Shown one piece after another: positions 1-9,151 of a DNA stretch of 64,000 nt (its first letter is position 1; every line of letters starts with the position of its first letter). Both the position numbers and the translations under genes were made by a program. The DNA is taken from contig JBBQNJ010000008.1 in the NCBI GenBank assembly GCA_038329845.1, forward strand, positions 1 to 64,000. Reading direction: 5' to 3'. The notes below the pieces were generated by a model. That model saw only the letters and a program-made list of their open reading frames with translations, searched no databases and was not told the origin of the DNA. This DNA comes from JBBQNJ01 sp038329845. GTDB taxonomy: Bacteria; Planctomycetota; Phycisphaerae; Tepidisphaerales; Tepidisphaeraceae.

Positions 1-63
1 TCGGGCTCCCTGCGCGACGGCAGGCGTCAGTGGGCATATGAATCCATCTTAACCAAGGCTAAA

Positions 64-78
64 ATGCGCCCAGCGCAT
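64..78. repeat. Short perfect hairpin 3' of the transposase remnant
   Basis: ATGCGC, a 3-base loop and GCGCAT form a perfect inverted repeat just beyond the 3' end of the broken REP-type transposase. REP-associated transposases are normally flanked by hairpin repeats, so this could be what is left of one. A single 6-bp stem in GC-rich DNA can also occur by chance. The remaining bases 1-63 show nothing I can name. Confidence 0.25.
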
Positions 79-88
79 GGGGAGCAGC

Positions 89-590
89 TCAGCCGGGCGG
101 GCGAAGCGTGTGCTGCAGGCCCATCCGCCGCGCCGTCTCCCACATCCACCGCTCCTCGCCCAAGGGCCGGCCGCGCAGCACGCACTGGCGCACCCGCGCC
201 AGCGTCGCCGATGCCAGCGGCTCGTTCACCAGCGACAGCCAGCGACTTGGCCGGTCCACCGGCCACGGACTGAGCAGCGCCCCGCGCAGCTTGCGGTCTG
301 CCAGACCCAGGCTCGACCACGGCCAGGCCTCGGCACGCTCGGCCAGCGGCGTTCGGCATCGGACCGGGTTCGATTCCACATACCGCATCAGCGTCAGGAA
401 ATGCATATCCTCCGCCACGGGAAAGCTCTTGTATCGCCCCTGGTAGAGGTGGCCGCAGGTGTTGGGGTAGTGGGCGCGATAGCGCTTGACGTGGGTGTTG
501 CTGACCCACGACAGGTGTGCCGCCAAGTCGCCGTCGCATCGAGGACGCACGATCAGGTGCCGGGGATGTTCGCGGCGGCGCGTTTGGGTA
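89..590 (-). pseudogene. REP-associated tyrosine transposase (Y1/IS200-like), 5'-truncated
   Basis: The minus-strand frame keeps the C-terminal two thirds of a REP-associated (RAYT) transposase, an enzyme that nicks single-stranded REP hairpins with an HUH/Tyr active site. Recognisable blocks are GHLYQGRYKSFPV, RYVESNPVR, WPWSSL, LLSPWPVDRPSRWLSLVNEP and the tail RGRPLGEERWMW...TLRPPG. The N-terminal 60-70 residues are missing, and the expected His-x-His is degraded to 'EHPRHLIVRP'. The frame continues upstream to 625, but those codons look like non-coding sequence running into the rhaB leader. I read this as a dead remnant. The family assignment is firm; the exact 5' limit is not. Confidence 0.75.
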
Positions 591-639
591 AAAATACTCC
601 GGGGGCTACACTTCCCAGCAAGCAACGGAGGAACCCATT

Positions 640-2139
640 ATGGCGGCTTTGGATTTTCTGGCGTTCGACCTGGGAGCTGAATCGGGCCGGGCGCTGTTGG
701 GGACGCTCGACCAATCGCGGCTGACGCTCGAGGTCAAGCACCGCTTTGCCAATCCGACGGGAAGGATCAACGGGCATCTGCACTGGAACCTGATGGGGCA
801 ATGGGAAGATCTGAAGATCGGCGTGCGTAACACGGCGAGCGCCTCCGGCGGCGCTCGAGGCCGCAACCTCGCGGGGATCGGGGTGGACACCTGGGGCGTG
901 GACTTCGGGCTGATCTCCCAGACCGGGGAAATCCTGGGTAACCCTTACCACTACCGCGATACCCGCACCGACGGGATGATCGAATTGGCCTGCCAGAGGG
1001 TTGGACGCGAGCGGATTTTCCAGGACACCGGGATCCAGTTCATGCAGCTCAACACCTTGTTCCAGGTGCTGGCGATGCATGAGGCCGGGTCGCACGCCCT
1101 TGGAGCGGCGGACACCCTGCTGTTCATGCCCGATCTGTTCAATTACCTGTTCACCGGGCAGCGCCGCAGCGAATTCTCGATCGCCTCGACCAGCCAGATG
1201 CTCAATCCGCGCCATCGCACCTGGGCGTCGGACCTGCTGGAGGAATTGGGGCTGCCGGGACACATTCTTCCGCCGATCGTCTCATCGGGAAGCGTCATCG
1301 GGACGATCCGGGCGGACGTCGCCGAAGAATGCGGCATCGCCGCCGACGTACCGATCATCGCTCCGGGCTGCCATGACACGGCCAGCGCCGTGGCGGCGGT
1401 TCCTGCCGAAGGATCGGACAACTGGTGCTACATTTCGTCGGGAACGTGGTCGCTGATGGGCGTGGAACTGACAGCGCCGATCATCGACGAGAAAACCCTG
1501 AGGTACAACTACACCAACGAAGGGGGCGTGGGCGGGCGCATCCGGCTGCTGAAGAACATCATGGGGCTTTGGCTGGTGCAGGAATGCCGCCGTGAGTTCG
1601 CCGGCGGGGGACACGATCATGACTACGCGGAACTGACGACGATGGCTGGCGACGCCGAGGCGTTCGTCGCGGCGATCGATCCGGATTACCCGCCGTTTTT
1701 GACCCCGGGGGACATGCCCGGGAAAATCGAGCGATTCTGCCGAGAAACCGGGCAGTCGGCGCCGACGACGCCCGGGTCGATCATCCGCACTTGCCTCGAG
1801 AGCCTGGCCCTGACGTATCGTCGGACGCTCGATGGGCTGGAGGACATCACGGGGCGGCAGCTTGAGGTGATCCACATCGTCGGGGGAGGCACGCAGAACG
1901 AGCTGCTCAACCAGATGACGGCCGATGCATGCGGGCGATCGGTGATCGCCGGCCCGGTCGAGGCGACGGGGATCGGCAATCTGCTGGTGCAGGCGATGGC
2001 GATCGGCGCGGTCAAGTCGCTCGACGAGCTGCGCGGGATCGTCCGCAACAGCTTCGAGGTCAAGCGATACTCCCCGAGCGGCGATGCACGATGGACCCGG
2101 GCGTACGAACGATATCGAGAGCTGACGGCTGGACGTTGA
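640..2139 (+). CDS. rhaB: Rhamnulokinase (FGGY carbohydrate kinase)
   Basis: This enzyme phosphorylates L-rhamnulose to L-rhamnulose 1-phosphate in cytoplasmic rhamnose catabolism. The 499-residue protein has the length and the two actin-like ATPase domains of RhaB. FLAFDLGAESGR near residue 6 is the N-terminal phosphate-binding loop, GVDTWGVDFGLI and HYRDTRTDGM follow, GCHDTASAVAAVP lies mid-protein and the adenosine motif HIVGGGTQNELLNQMTAD is near residue 410. A good Shine-Dalgarno GGAGG at 627-631 sits 8 bases before the ATG. No rhamnose isomerase, aldolase or transporter is adjacent, so the rest of the pathway would have to be elsewhere. The related L-fuculokinase is the main alternative. 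Confidence 0.9.
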   Translation: MAALDFLAFDLGAESGRALLGTLDQSRLTLEVKHRFANPTGRINGHLHWNLMGQWEDLKIGVRNTASASGGARGRNLAGIGVDTWGVDFGLISQTGEILGNPYHYRDTRTDGMIELACQRVGRERIFQDTGIQFMQLNTLFQVLAMHEAGSHALGAADTLLFMPDLFNYLFTGQRRSEFSIASTSQMLNPRHRTWASDLLEELGLPGHILPPIVSSGSVIGTIRADVAEECGIAADVPIIAPGCHDTASAVAAVPAEGSDNWCYISSGTWSLMGVELTAPIIDEKTLRYNYTNEGGVGGRIRLLKNIMGLWLVQECRREFAGGGHDHDYAELTTMAGDAEAFVAAIDPDYPPFLTPGDMPGKIERFCRETGQSAPTTPGSIIRTCLESLALTYRRTLDGLEDITGRQLEVIHIVGGGTQNELLNQMTADACGRSVIAGPVEATGIGNLLVQAMAIGAVKSLDELRGIVRNSFEVKRYSPSGDARWTRAYERYRELTAGR

Positions 2140-2234
2140 TCCTCGCACGGGGATAATCGCACCGCGCAGAAACCTGTTTGCCGAGGCGACATTCGCCGCG
2201 GCGATGATCGTCAGATTCGGAAGACCGGTTGGAA

Positions 2235-3704
2235 ATGGCCCGCATTCTCCTGATCAACACGAATCGCGAGGGCGGGCTTTGGACGGTGTTGCCGGCCGGA
2301 TTGTGCGCCGTGGCCAACGCCGCCGACGCCCGCGGGCATGACGTTCGGACGCTGGACCTGCGGTTCGAGCGACATCCCGCCGAGGCGCTGCGGCGGGCGA
2401 TCCGCCGACATACCCCGCAGATACTGGCGATGTCGATCCGCAACATCGACTCGCTGTCGCGCACCAATAACCGGTTCTACCTCGAGGAAATCCGCAATGA
2501 ATTGATGCCCGCGGCGCGGATGGCGGGCGTGCCGATCCTCCTGGGCGGCCCGGCGGTGGCGGTGGGAGGCCAGGAACTGCTCGATTTCATCGGCGCGGAT
2601 TACGCGATCGCCGGGGAAGGCGAAGAGGCGTTTCCCGATCTGGTCGAGGCGCTCGAGAAAGGGCAAGAACCCCGGGGCGCTGCCGGATTGCTTCGCCGGG
2701 GGGTCAAGCCTGCCTCCGACTTCGCGCCGGCGCGGGCCGACGACCTTAAGAGTCTGTCGCCGCTCAACGCCGCGAAATGGCTTCGGCTCACCCCCTACTG
2801 GGATGCCGGGGCCAACTATCCGCTGTTGACCAAGCGGGGATGCCCGTTTCATTGCGTCTATTGCACCTATCCACTGATTGAAGGCAGCATCTGCCGATTG
2901 CGCGATCCGGCGGCTGTGGCCGACGAACTTGCCCGGGCATACGGCGACGGCGCCCGGCGATTCGAGTTCGTCGACTCGGTGTTCGGCCTGCCGCGCGACC
3001 ACGCCATCGCCGTGTGCGAGGCGATCGCCGGACTGGGCCTTCGCTCGATGAGCCTGCACGCGGCGGGATTTCATCCGTTGGGCGCCACGACCGATTTGCT
3101 GGATGCATTCGAGAAGGCCGGGGGGCGGTCGGTTCTCTGCACGCCCGATTCGTTTTCCAAGGCGGGCCTGGCCGGGCTGAACAAGGGATTCGGCCCCAGC
3201 GCCGCCGAGCGGGCCGCGGAGGTTCTGCGGCACCGGCGGAACTTGAACGTCTGCTGGTTCTTGATTCTCGGCGGGCCGGGAGAGAGCGACCAGAGCATCC
3301 ATGAAAGCCTGGATTTCGCCGAACATCGAATTCCCCGCCATCACGTGGTGGTCGTCAGCACCGGGCTGCGCATGTACGACAACGCCCCGCTGCTGGAGAT
3401 TGCGCGGTCGCAGGGCGTGCTTCATAACGGCGAATCGCTGCTTCGCCCGGCGAACTACATCGAGCCGTCGATCGATGTCGAGGCGCTGCGCGAAAAAATC
3501 GTCGCCACGGCCAAGCGCTGCCCGAACATCGTCTTCATGGGCGAAGAGCCGCACGACCCGTTCGTGAAAATGCTAGTCTGGCGAACATTGAAATTAATGG
3601 CCGGACATCGCCCCCTCTGGACCGCCCTGCCGCGATTGTTCCGGGTTCTGGGCCGACTGGGGATTCGAGATGCGAACCCGGCGAATCAACTGAGTTCGGC
3701 CTAA
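2235..3704 (+). CDS. B12-binding-type radical SAM protein
   Basis: A cytoplasmic iron-sulfur enzyme of the cobalamin-binding/radical SAM superfamily, whose members include methylases and other C-C or C-H modifying enzymes. The first ~150 residues look like a B12-binding Rossmann domain (ARILLINTNREGGLW, LAMSIRN, ILLGGPAVAVGG, DYAIAGEGEEAFPDLVEAL). The radical SAM cluster motif is CPFHCVYC with cysteines at about 203, 207 and 210. I chose ATG 2235 over an in-frame TTG six bases upstream. The gene ends 22 bases before a GT-C glycosyltransferase that in turn overlaps a PIG-L deacetylase, so it probably modifies a lipid or glycan. The substrate cannot be read from sequence. Confidence 0.8.
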   Translation: MARILLINTNREGGLWTVLPAGLCAVANAADARGHDVRTLDLRFERHPAEALRRAIRRHTPQILAMSIRNIDSLSRTNNRFYLEEIRNELMPAARMAGVPILLGGPAVAVGGQELLDFIGADYAIAGEGEEAFPDLVEALEKGQEPRGAAGLLRRGVKPASDFAPARADDLKSLSPLNAAKWLRLTPYWDAGANYPLLTKRGCPFHCVYCTYPLIEGSICRLRDPAAVADELARAYGDGARRFEFVDSVFGLPRDHAIAVCEAIAGLGLRSMSLHAAGFHPLGATTDLLDAFEKAGGRSVLCTPDSFSKAGLAGLNKGFGPSAAERAAEVLRHRRNLNVCWFLILGGPGESDQSIHESLDFAEHRIPRHHVVVVSTGLRMYDNAPLLEIARSQGVLHNGESLLRPANYIEPSIDVEALREKIVATAKRCPNIVFMGEEPHDPFVKMLVWRTLKLMAGHRPLWTALPRLFRVLGRLGIRDANPANQLSSA

Positions 3705-3726
3705 GTTCGTCTTCACCATCTCGTCT

Positions 3727-5436
3727 ATGATCACACCCAATCCCGATGCATCCGTTGCGGTACCGGCTGAACCGGCGTCGCAAGCTCTCGGACATATCGA
3801 GCGCCTGCTCGCATTGCTCCTGTTGACCGCCGGACTGGTAATGCGGGCGTGGTTTCTACAGCGAATGAAAGTCGATTCGGATGAGCCTCAGCATCTCCAT
3901 GTGGTCTGGGGATGGACTGCCGGGATGGTGCAATATCGAGATTTTTTCGACAACCACACGCCGCTGTTTCACTTGCTGTTCGCACCCGTGCTGCGTGGAC
4001 TGGGCGAGAGGGCGGACATCCTCGTGGCGATGCGTTGGGCCGTGCAACCGCTCTATTTGATGACGCTCGGATTCATCGCGTGGCTGAGTCGCTCGCTGTT
4101 CGGCCCGCGCGCCGGTCTTTGGGCAGTGCCGCTCTGTGCGCTGCTGCCGATCTTCTTCATCGAGAGCGCCCAGTTTCGCGCCGACGATTTGTGGATGGCA
4201 CTTTGGATGTTGGCCCTGACGGTGTTGTTGAGCGGAAGCGACCAGATCCCCGGACTCGACCGGATGATGTGTTTCGGTCTGGTTTTGGGCGCGACTGTGG
4301 CGACATCGTTAAAGACATCGATGCTGATGGCGATGTTGATCATCGCCGGGACGATGACGGCGGTCATTTTGAGAACCTCGAACGATCCGCGACCCTTCCT
4401 TCGCCGATGGGTTGGTCGTCTGGCCATGGCTTGCCTGGGGCTGATCGTGGTTCCCGGAGTCCTGGCGATCGCGTTCCGTTCCATGGGCGCCTGGACGGAG
4501 ATGGTGAATGCCGTCTTCTTCCATAACACCGGCGTCGGGGTTCAAAGCTGGCCGAAATATCTGGCGGGACTGGGCGCAGCCGCCGTCTTGCTGATCCTCG
4601 TCGGTGCCGTCGGTAGACGCTGGGCAAGGCAACCTGCCATAAACCAACGACAGCCGCGAGTTGTTTTTCTTACGCTGCTGGCGATTTTGATTTATCCACT
4701 GCTAAAGGGCCTTTGGCCGCTGGTTACAGCGCAAGATATTCTCGTCATTGTGCCGGTCATCGCCGTCGGATTGGCACCCCTTCTTTTGCATCTCGGAAGC
4801 CGGCTCTTTGATCGTCCCGCGGCGGTGGTCGCATCGGTGTGCGGCATCGAGTTGATCATTCTCGGCGCACGGCTCCCGCGGCAGGATTACACGGCCGAAC
4901 AACGTGAACTCATCGGCGCCACCCTTAAGCTGACCACGCCGACGGATGCCGTCATCGACACCAAGGGGGAAACGATTTATCGACACCGCGCTTTTCGGCC
5001 GGTTCTCGAGCATATGACGCTTCGGCGGTTGTCAAATGGCACAATGCCCGACATATTGGTTGACGAGCTGATCGCCTCGAGAGCCTGTGTCGCGGTCAAC
5101 TCCTCGAAGCGGATTCCGGCGTCAACCGAGGCGTTTCTCGCGCGTCACTTCGTATCCGTCGGTCCAGTTCGCGTGGCGGGACAGGCACTGGGGAATCTCA
5201 GTTCCGGCGCTGCGGCATCGTTCGAGATCGCGATTCCCGCCCGGTACGCCATCGTCACCGCTCCGGCACCGCCGCATGGTGTGCTGGACGCAACGCCCTA
5301 CACCGGACCGCGCTTTTTAGATGCCGGGCGGCACGAGTTCATCGCAGTTGGGACGGGCGAGCAAGACGTGTTCGTGATCTGGGCTCGGGCCGTCGAGCGG
5401 GGCTTCTACCCGACATCAGGAAAGGGCAATCCATGA
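3727..5436 (+). CDS. GT-C (GT39/ArnT-like) membrane glycosyltransferase
   Basis: A polytopic membrane protein of 569 residues resembling the dolichyl/polyprenyl-phosphate-dependent glycosyltransferases (PMT, ArnT). One hydrophobic helix near residues 25-45 is followed by a periplasmic loop with the acidic pair in MKVDSDEPQH (D50, D52, E53), the usual catalytic site, then DNHTPLFHLLFAP, typical of the family. About ten more hydrophobic segments follow, and a soluble C-terminal stretch begins after about residue 385. It would move a sugar from a lipid carrier to a periplasmic acceptor. Its stop overlaps the next start by 4 bases (ATGA), so translation is probably coupled to the deacetylase gene. 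Confidence 0.75.
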   Translation: MITPNPDASVAVPAEPASQALGHIERLLALLLLTAGLVMRAWFLQRMKVDSDEPQHLHVVWGWTAGMVQYRDFFDNHTPLFHLLFAPVLRGLGERADILVAMRWAVQPLYLMTLGFIAWLSRSLFGPRAGLWAVPLCALLPIFFIESAQFRADDLWMALWMLALTVLLSGSDQIPGLDRMMCFGLVLGATVATSLKTSMLMAMLIIAGTMTAVILRTSNDPRPFLRRWVGRLAMACLGLIVVPGVLAIAFRSMGAWTEMVNAVFFHNTGVGVQSWPKYLAGLGAAAVLLILVGAVGRRWARQPAINQRQPRVVFLTLLAILIYPLLKGLWPLVTAQDILVIVPVIAVGLAPLLLHLGSRLFDRPAAVVASVCGIELIILGARLPRQDYTAEQRELIGATLKLTTPTDAVIDTKGETIYRHRAFRPVLEHMTLRRLSNGTMPDILVDELIASRACVAVNSSKRIPASTEAFLARHFVSVGPVRVAGQALGNLSSGAAASFEIAIPARYAIVTAPAPPHGVLDATPYTGPRFLDAGRHEFIAVGTGEQDVFVIWARAVERGFYPTSGKGNP

Positions 5437-6470
5437 TGACGATGGCACCCGATGCATCGTGGCGACTCGTCGTCATCGCGCCCCACCCCGATGACGAGGT
5501 GGTCGGAACGGGATTGGCGCTGCGCCGGGTGACGTCGGTCGGTGGATGGGCGTATGTGCTGTTCCTGACCGATGGCGACAACAATCGCTGGCCGCAACGC
5601 TTTGTCGAGGGACGCTGGCGGCTGGGCGATGATGCCGGCGCGCGTTGGGGCCGGCGCCGCCGCGGTGAAGCGACGGCGGCGCTATCGCGTCTTGGTGAGG
5701 GGAACATCGGGTGCGAGTGGGGAGGATACCCCGACCAGGGCCTGACGCGGTTGCTCTTGAACGACCCGCGGGAACTGGTGCTTCGACTGCTCACCGCGCT
5801 GCGGCGGTGGTCGGCCACGCATCTGCTTTTTCCTTCACCGAGGGATCGGCATCCAGACCACAGCGCCGCCGGACTGTTGACCGTTCTGGCACTGGACCGC
5901 CACGGGCCTGGACCGGCTCCTTGGACCTACATGGTGCATGGGCGGCCGCATGATCGAGGATCTCCAACGGCATCGATGGTTTCGGCCCGCCCGGAGGATG
6001 AGCGAAACAAGCTGCTTGCTTTGGGAGAACACCGATCTCAGTTGTTATTGAGCCGCGTTCGCATGCTCAACCACGCCCGCGTGCCTGAACTGTTCGAGCC
6101 GATCAGTCACTGGGAAGCCGCGGGGTATAGTGCCGCGATCGGTTGTCAGTGGCACAGCGCCGAGGGTTGGCATATTCAGCTTCGGCCGGTGCCGCCGTGG
6201 TGGTCGCCGCCGCGGCTCTGTATCGCCGGGCTGAACTCCCGAGGGGAAGTCGAGTGTCTCGTTGCCGACTTGAGTTCGCGCGGACGGTTCATCTTGCGAA
6301 GCACCCGCGGCAACGAGGTCGTCGGCGAAGGTGTGTGGCGCGATGAGACGCGCGGGCGCGGGCACCTGGTCTTGCCCGCTCAGTTCACAGGAGGGTTCCG
6401 GCCTCGAGCCGTCAAAATCGAGCGCCGGGTTGGGGATTACGAGCAAGATGGGTGGCATCCGGCGAAGTAG
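5433..6470 (+). CDS. PIG-L/LmbE family N-deacetylase
   Basis: A zinc-dependent deacetylase of the PIG-L family, which removes N-acetyl groups from GlcNAc-type sugars in glycolipids, thiols and antibiotics. The metal motif is VIAPHPDDEVVG (H18, D20, D21) and the second metal-binding part is RDRHPDHSAAG near residue 140. At 345 residues it is longer than the ~230-residue core; a ~110-residue C-terminal extension with beta-type sequence (IQLRPVPPWWSPP..., GRFILRSTRGNEVVGEG) may bind carbohydrate. The start overlaps the GT-C gene stop, supporting one operon. The last 59 bases overlap the 3' end of the convergent GT2 gene. Confidence 0.82.
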   Translation: MMTMAPDASWRLVVIAPHPDDEVVGTGLALRRVTSVGGWAYVLFLTDGDNNRWPQRFVEGRWRLGDDAGARWGRRRRGEATAALSRLGEGNIGCEWGGYPDQGLTRLLLNDPRELVLRLLTALRRWSATHLLFPSPRDRHPDHSAAGLLTVLALDRHGPGPAPWTYMVHGRPHDRGSPTASMVSARPEDERNKLLALGEHRSQLLLSRVRMLNHARVPELFEPISHWEAAGYSAAIGCQWHSAEGWHIQLRPVPPWWSPPRLCIAGLNSRGEVECLVADLSSRGRFILRSTRGNEVVGEGVWRDETRGRGHLVLPAQFTGGFRPRAVKIERRVGDYEQDGWHPAK

Positions 6471-7737
6471 CGGGCGGTACGGCCGGTGAGACGATCACAC
6501 CCGGGTTGAGCAGACGTTCGGATCGGTGAATGGAGGATCTTTCCCGTCCCGCACGCAATCGCCAAAACCCTTGCATGACTCCAAAAATCGCCAAGGCGCA
6601 GGCCAGTCCGACGAGGATCGAGCCGATCGCCCAGTCAATCAGCAACCCGGTCGTAGGGTGGGCCATTGCGCCATACGGGAGAGAGCCGTGCAGGATCAGG
6701 TGGCCCAGGCAAATGGCCGCGATGTTCAAGGCCAATCCCACCGGGGGGGTCGAGAGCTGTGAACCGGCCACGACAGCGGCGGGATTTAGGTGGAGTTTTT
6801 TCGCTGCGTAAAGACTCAGCAGGGTTTGCAGCCCGTAGAGCGGCAGATTGGCGATGAAACCTCCCAAGGCCAAGGCGATGGCCAGCGAGGTTCTGTGGAT
6901 GGGATCGCCGCGGAACTGGCGCCAGGCGTGGATGGGGTTAAACCAATGGAATAGCCGGCGCCAGAAGGAATTTGGTTTGGACGCGTCCATGGCGCGTGTC
7001 GACGGGAGGAGCGGATGCGGCCAGGGTAGCAAGGCTCGGATCAGCAGTCGGACGTGCATCCGCATGGCCCGAAGCGAGTCGCGCACCGGCTTGAAATGGG
7101 TGACCCGCTGGTCTTGGGGGAAATAGCGGCAATGGGCCTGGCGCTCGACGATCGGGCAGTTGGCCCAACCGGCGCGGGTGATGATCTCGGTTTCAAAGCC
7201 GAATCGGCCGGCGCCGCAACGGACGACATCGAACAGTTCCAGCGGGTAGACGCGCAGACCACACTGGCTGTCGGAAACGATCAGCCCGCACTCGAGCCTG
7301 ACCAGGCAATTGGAAATTCGTCGTCCGGAGCGGCTTCGCGCCGGATAGTCCGGACGGGTCTCATCGCGCCAACCGAGTATCAGCGCCGTGGGCGCGGATC
7401 GAGCGGCGTCGGCGAACTCGGGAATCTGCTCGGGGTCCAACTGACCATCGGTGTCGATCGTCACGCCATGGGTGTGCCCGGCGCGACGGGCGGCGGCGAA
7501 TCCGGTCAGCAGAGCCGCGGCCTTGCCGCGATTGCGCGAGTGCCGCACCACCTCGAGTCGAGCGCTCGGAAAATCACGCAGATAATCAGCTAGGACCTGT
7601 TCGCTGTGATCGGTGCAGCCATCCATCACAAGGATACAGGGCAGACCCGTGGCCGTGATCCGCGCCAGCGCATCGGCGAGCGTGGAAGCATTGTTGTAGG
7701 TCGGCGCGACCACCGCAGCCGAAAAAAGCGAACTCAT
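6412..7737 (-). CDS. GT2 glycosyltransferase fused to DUF2062
   Basis: The N-terminal half is a GT-A glycosyltransferase family 2 domain: VVAPTYNNASTLADAL, LVMDGCTDHSEQ, RNRGKAAALLTGFAAAR and the metal-binding IDTDGQLDP. The C-terminal half, from about residue 270, is a DUF2062 membrane domain (HRTSLAIALALGGFIANLPLYG...) with three or four helices. GT2-DUF2062 fusions occur in lipid and cell-envelope glycan loci. I chose ATG 7737 because GAGG lies 9 bases upstream and conserved sequence begins there; the frame is open for 41 more codons. It faces the radical SAM/GT-C/PIG-L cluster and overlaps PIG-L by 59 bases at the 3' ends. The acceptor is unknown. Confidence 0.8.
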   Translation of the reverse strand: MSSLFSAAVVAPTYNNASTLADALARITATGLPCILVMDGCTDHSEQVLADYLRDFPSARLEVVRHSRNRGKAAALLTGFAAARRAGHTHGVTIDTDGQLDPEQIPEFADAARSAPTALILGWRDETRPDYPARSRSGRRISNCLVRLECGLIVSDSQCGLRVYPLELFDVVRCGAGRFGFETEIITRAGWANCPIVERQAHCRYFPQDQRVTHFKPVRDSLRAMRMHVRLLIRALLPWPHPLLPSTRAMDASKPNSFWRRLFHWFNPIHAWRQFRGDPIHRTSLAIALALGGFIANLPLYGLQTLLSLYAAKKLHLNPAAVVAGSQLSTPPVGLALNIAAICLGHLILHGSLPYGAMAHPTTGLLIDWAIGSILVGLACALAIFGVMQGFWRLRAGRERSSIHRSERLLNPGVIVSPAVPPATSPDATHLARNPQPGARF

Positions 7738-7962
7738 CGCAAACGTCCTCGCCATCCGAATCGGGAGATGCAGCGGCGCTGCGCCCTGCCAAGCCCGTGT
7801 GAATCGATCGACACCCTTGGAGTACGTCTTCAATGATTGACGACTGCGGAAAATTTTCAAGCCGTCGCCGACTCGCGGATGAATAATCTGGATTTTCGCC
7901 CCGCCCTCTTGGGCGCCGCGGCGTCGTATGGTATGTTTCCGGCCATTGTCGCTGAGACACTG

Positions 7963-8046
<84 letters not shown>

Positions 8047-8220
8047 CTTTTACCCCTTCCCCTCCCGGACCGCTCGATCCGGCGGACCCCGACGAAGCGC
8101 GGATCGTTTCTGTCGGTTGGGTCTTGCCGATTTCTCCGCAACCTTTATTCGGACCAGCCCCCCAGCCCCCCAGCCCCCCCGCCATTCCATCGCGGCGTCG
8201 GTTCGGTACAATCCCCGATC
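8047..8220 (+). promoter_or_regulatory. Leader with C-rich tract and a -10 close to the next start codon
   Basis: Between the tRNA and the next gene lies a short CAGCCCCC-type tract (about 8156-8180). TACAAT at 8207-8212 is a near-consensus -10 element only 8 bases before ATG 8221. No Shine-Dalgarno is visible. If this is the promoter, the transcript would start at or next to the ATG and be leaderless. The -35 region is weak. Confidence 0.4.
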
Positions 8221-9024
8221 ATGCGCACCATCAGTTTCATCACCGCCAATTATGTTGCACGAACCTTGGGCTACAACGGCGTTTCGGATTGGGCCAAGCA
8301 CGATCAGGCCACCATCCAGAACACGACCCCCGAGCGATTCGCGGAGATCGCCCGCGAAATTTCGCTTGCGGGGTTTGAAAATGTGGACATCTGGTCGGGC
8401 CATTGCAACTGGCTGCATCATGCGGCGGGCGATTATGTCGAGCAGATCAAGGGAATCTGTTCGCAATTCGACCTGACCATCACCAGCTACGCCGGGGGAT
8501 TGAATCTGAAAACGGCCAAAGATGCCGAGGCGCCGCTGCGGTTCATCAAGCAACTCGGGGCGCCGCTGCTGGCCGGGGGAATCTGGGGGATTCCCGCTCG
8601 CGAGGCAATGCCGACGATCGCGCGAGCCTGCGCCAAGTTCGGCGTGCAGTACGCCTTCGAGAATCATCCGGAAAAGAGCGTGGATGAGATCATGGAGAAG
8701 ATCGCCCGCGGACAATACGAGTTCATCGGTGTGGCGCTGGACACCGGCTGGTGTGGCACACAGGGGATGGATGCCCTGGACGCCGCCAAACGTCTGAACG
8801 ACAAGGGACTGCTGTACAACGTGCATCTCAAGGACGTGACCAAGCCGGGCGGCCACGAGACGTGCGCCCTGGGCGAAGGGGTGGTGGGCGTCGAAAAGGT
8901 CGTGCGTTACCTCGTCGAAAGCGGGTGGAACGGCGACATGGGGATCGAACATGAGCCGTACGACCGCGACCCGATGCCCGAAGTGCGGCAAAGCCTTAAG
9001 CGCGTCAAGGAATGGATGAAATAG
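8221..9024 (+). CDS. Sugar phosphate isomerase/epimerase-like TIM barrel
   Basis: A 267-residue protein of the AP-endonuclease-2/xylose-isomerase-like TIM barrel superfamily, which includes sugar isomerases, epimerases and inosose dehydratase-like enzymes. Supporting segments are FENVDIWSGHCNWLHH, LTITSYAGG, YAFENHPEKS with a metal-type Glu-Asn-His, VALDTGWCG, YNVHLKDVTKPGGHE and MGIEHEPYDRDP; the scattered E/D/H residues match the usual divalent metal site. The open frame extends far upstream through the tRNA, so ATG 8221, where homology begins, is the credible start. Neighbouring genes do not fix the substrate. Confidence 0.78.
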   Translation: MRTISFITANYVARTLGYNGVSDWAKHDQATIQNTTPERFAEIAREISLAGFENVDIWSGHCNWLHHAAGDYVEQIKGICSQFDLTITSYAGGLNLKTAKDAEAPLRFIKQLGAPLLAGGIWGIPAREAMPTIARACAKFGVQYAFENHPEKSVDEIMEKIARGQYEFIGVALDTGWCGTQGMDALDAAKRLNDKGLLYNVHLKDVTKPGGHETCALGEGVVGVEKVVRYLVESGWNGDMGIEHEPYDRDPMPEVRQSLKRVKEWMK

Positions 9025-9138
9025 CCGGTGGGACCGCCCGTATCCAGTCGGGCGGATTCGATCGTCGCGGAAGATTGTCCGCGGCGGAAAATGTCCATCA
9101 CCGCGCCGATGCGGGGTGTGGCGCGGGTGCCCGGCGCG

Positions 9139-9144
9139 TATACT
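9139..9144 (+). promoter_or_regulatory. -10 element 7 bases before the pepA start
   Basis: TATACT ends 7 bases before ATG 9152 and there is no purine-rich ribosome-binding site between them. This is the same arrangement as the preceding gene and would give a leaderless transcript. No convincing -35 is seen. Confidence 0.4.
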
Positions 9145-9151
9145 TCGGGGC

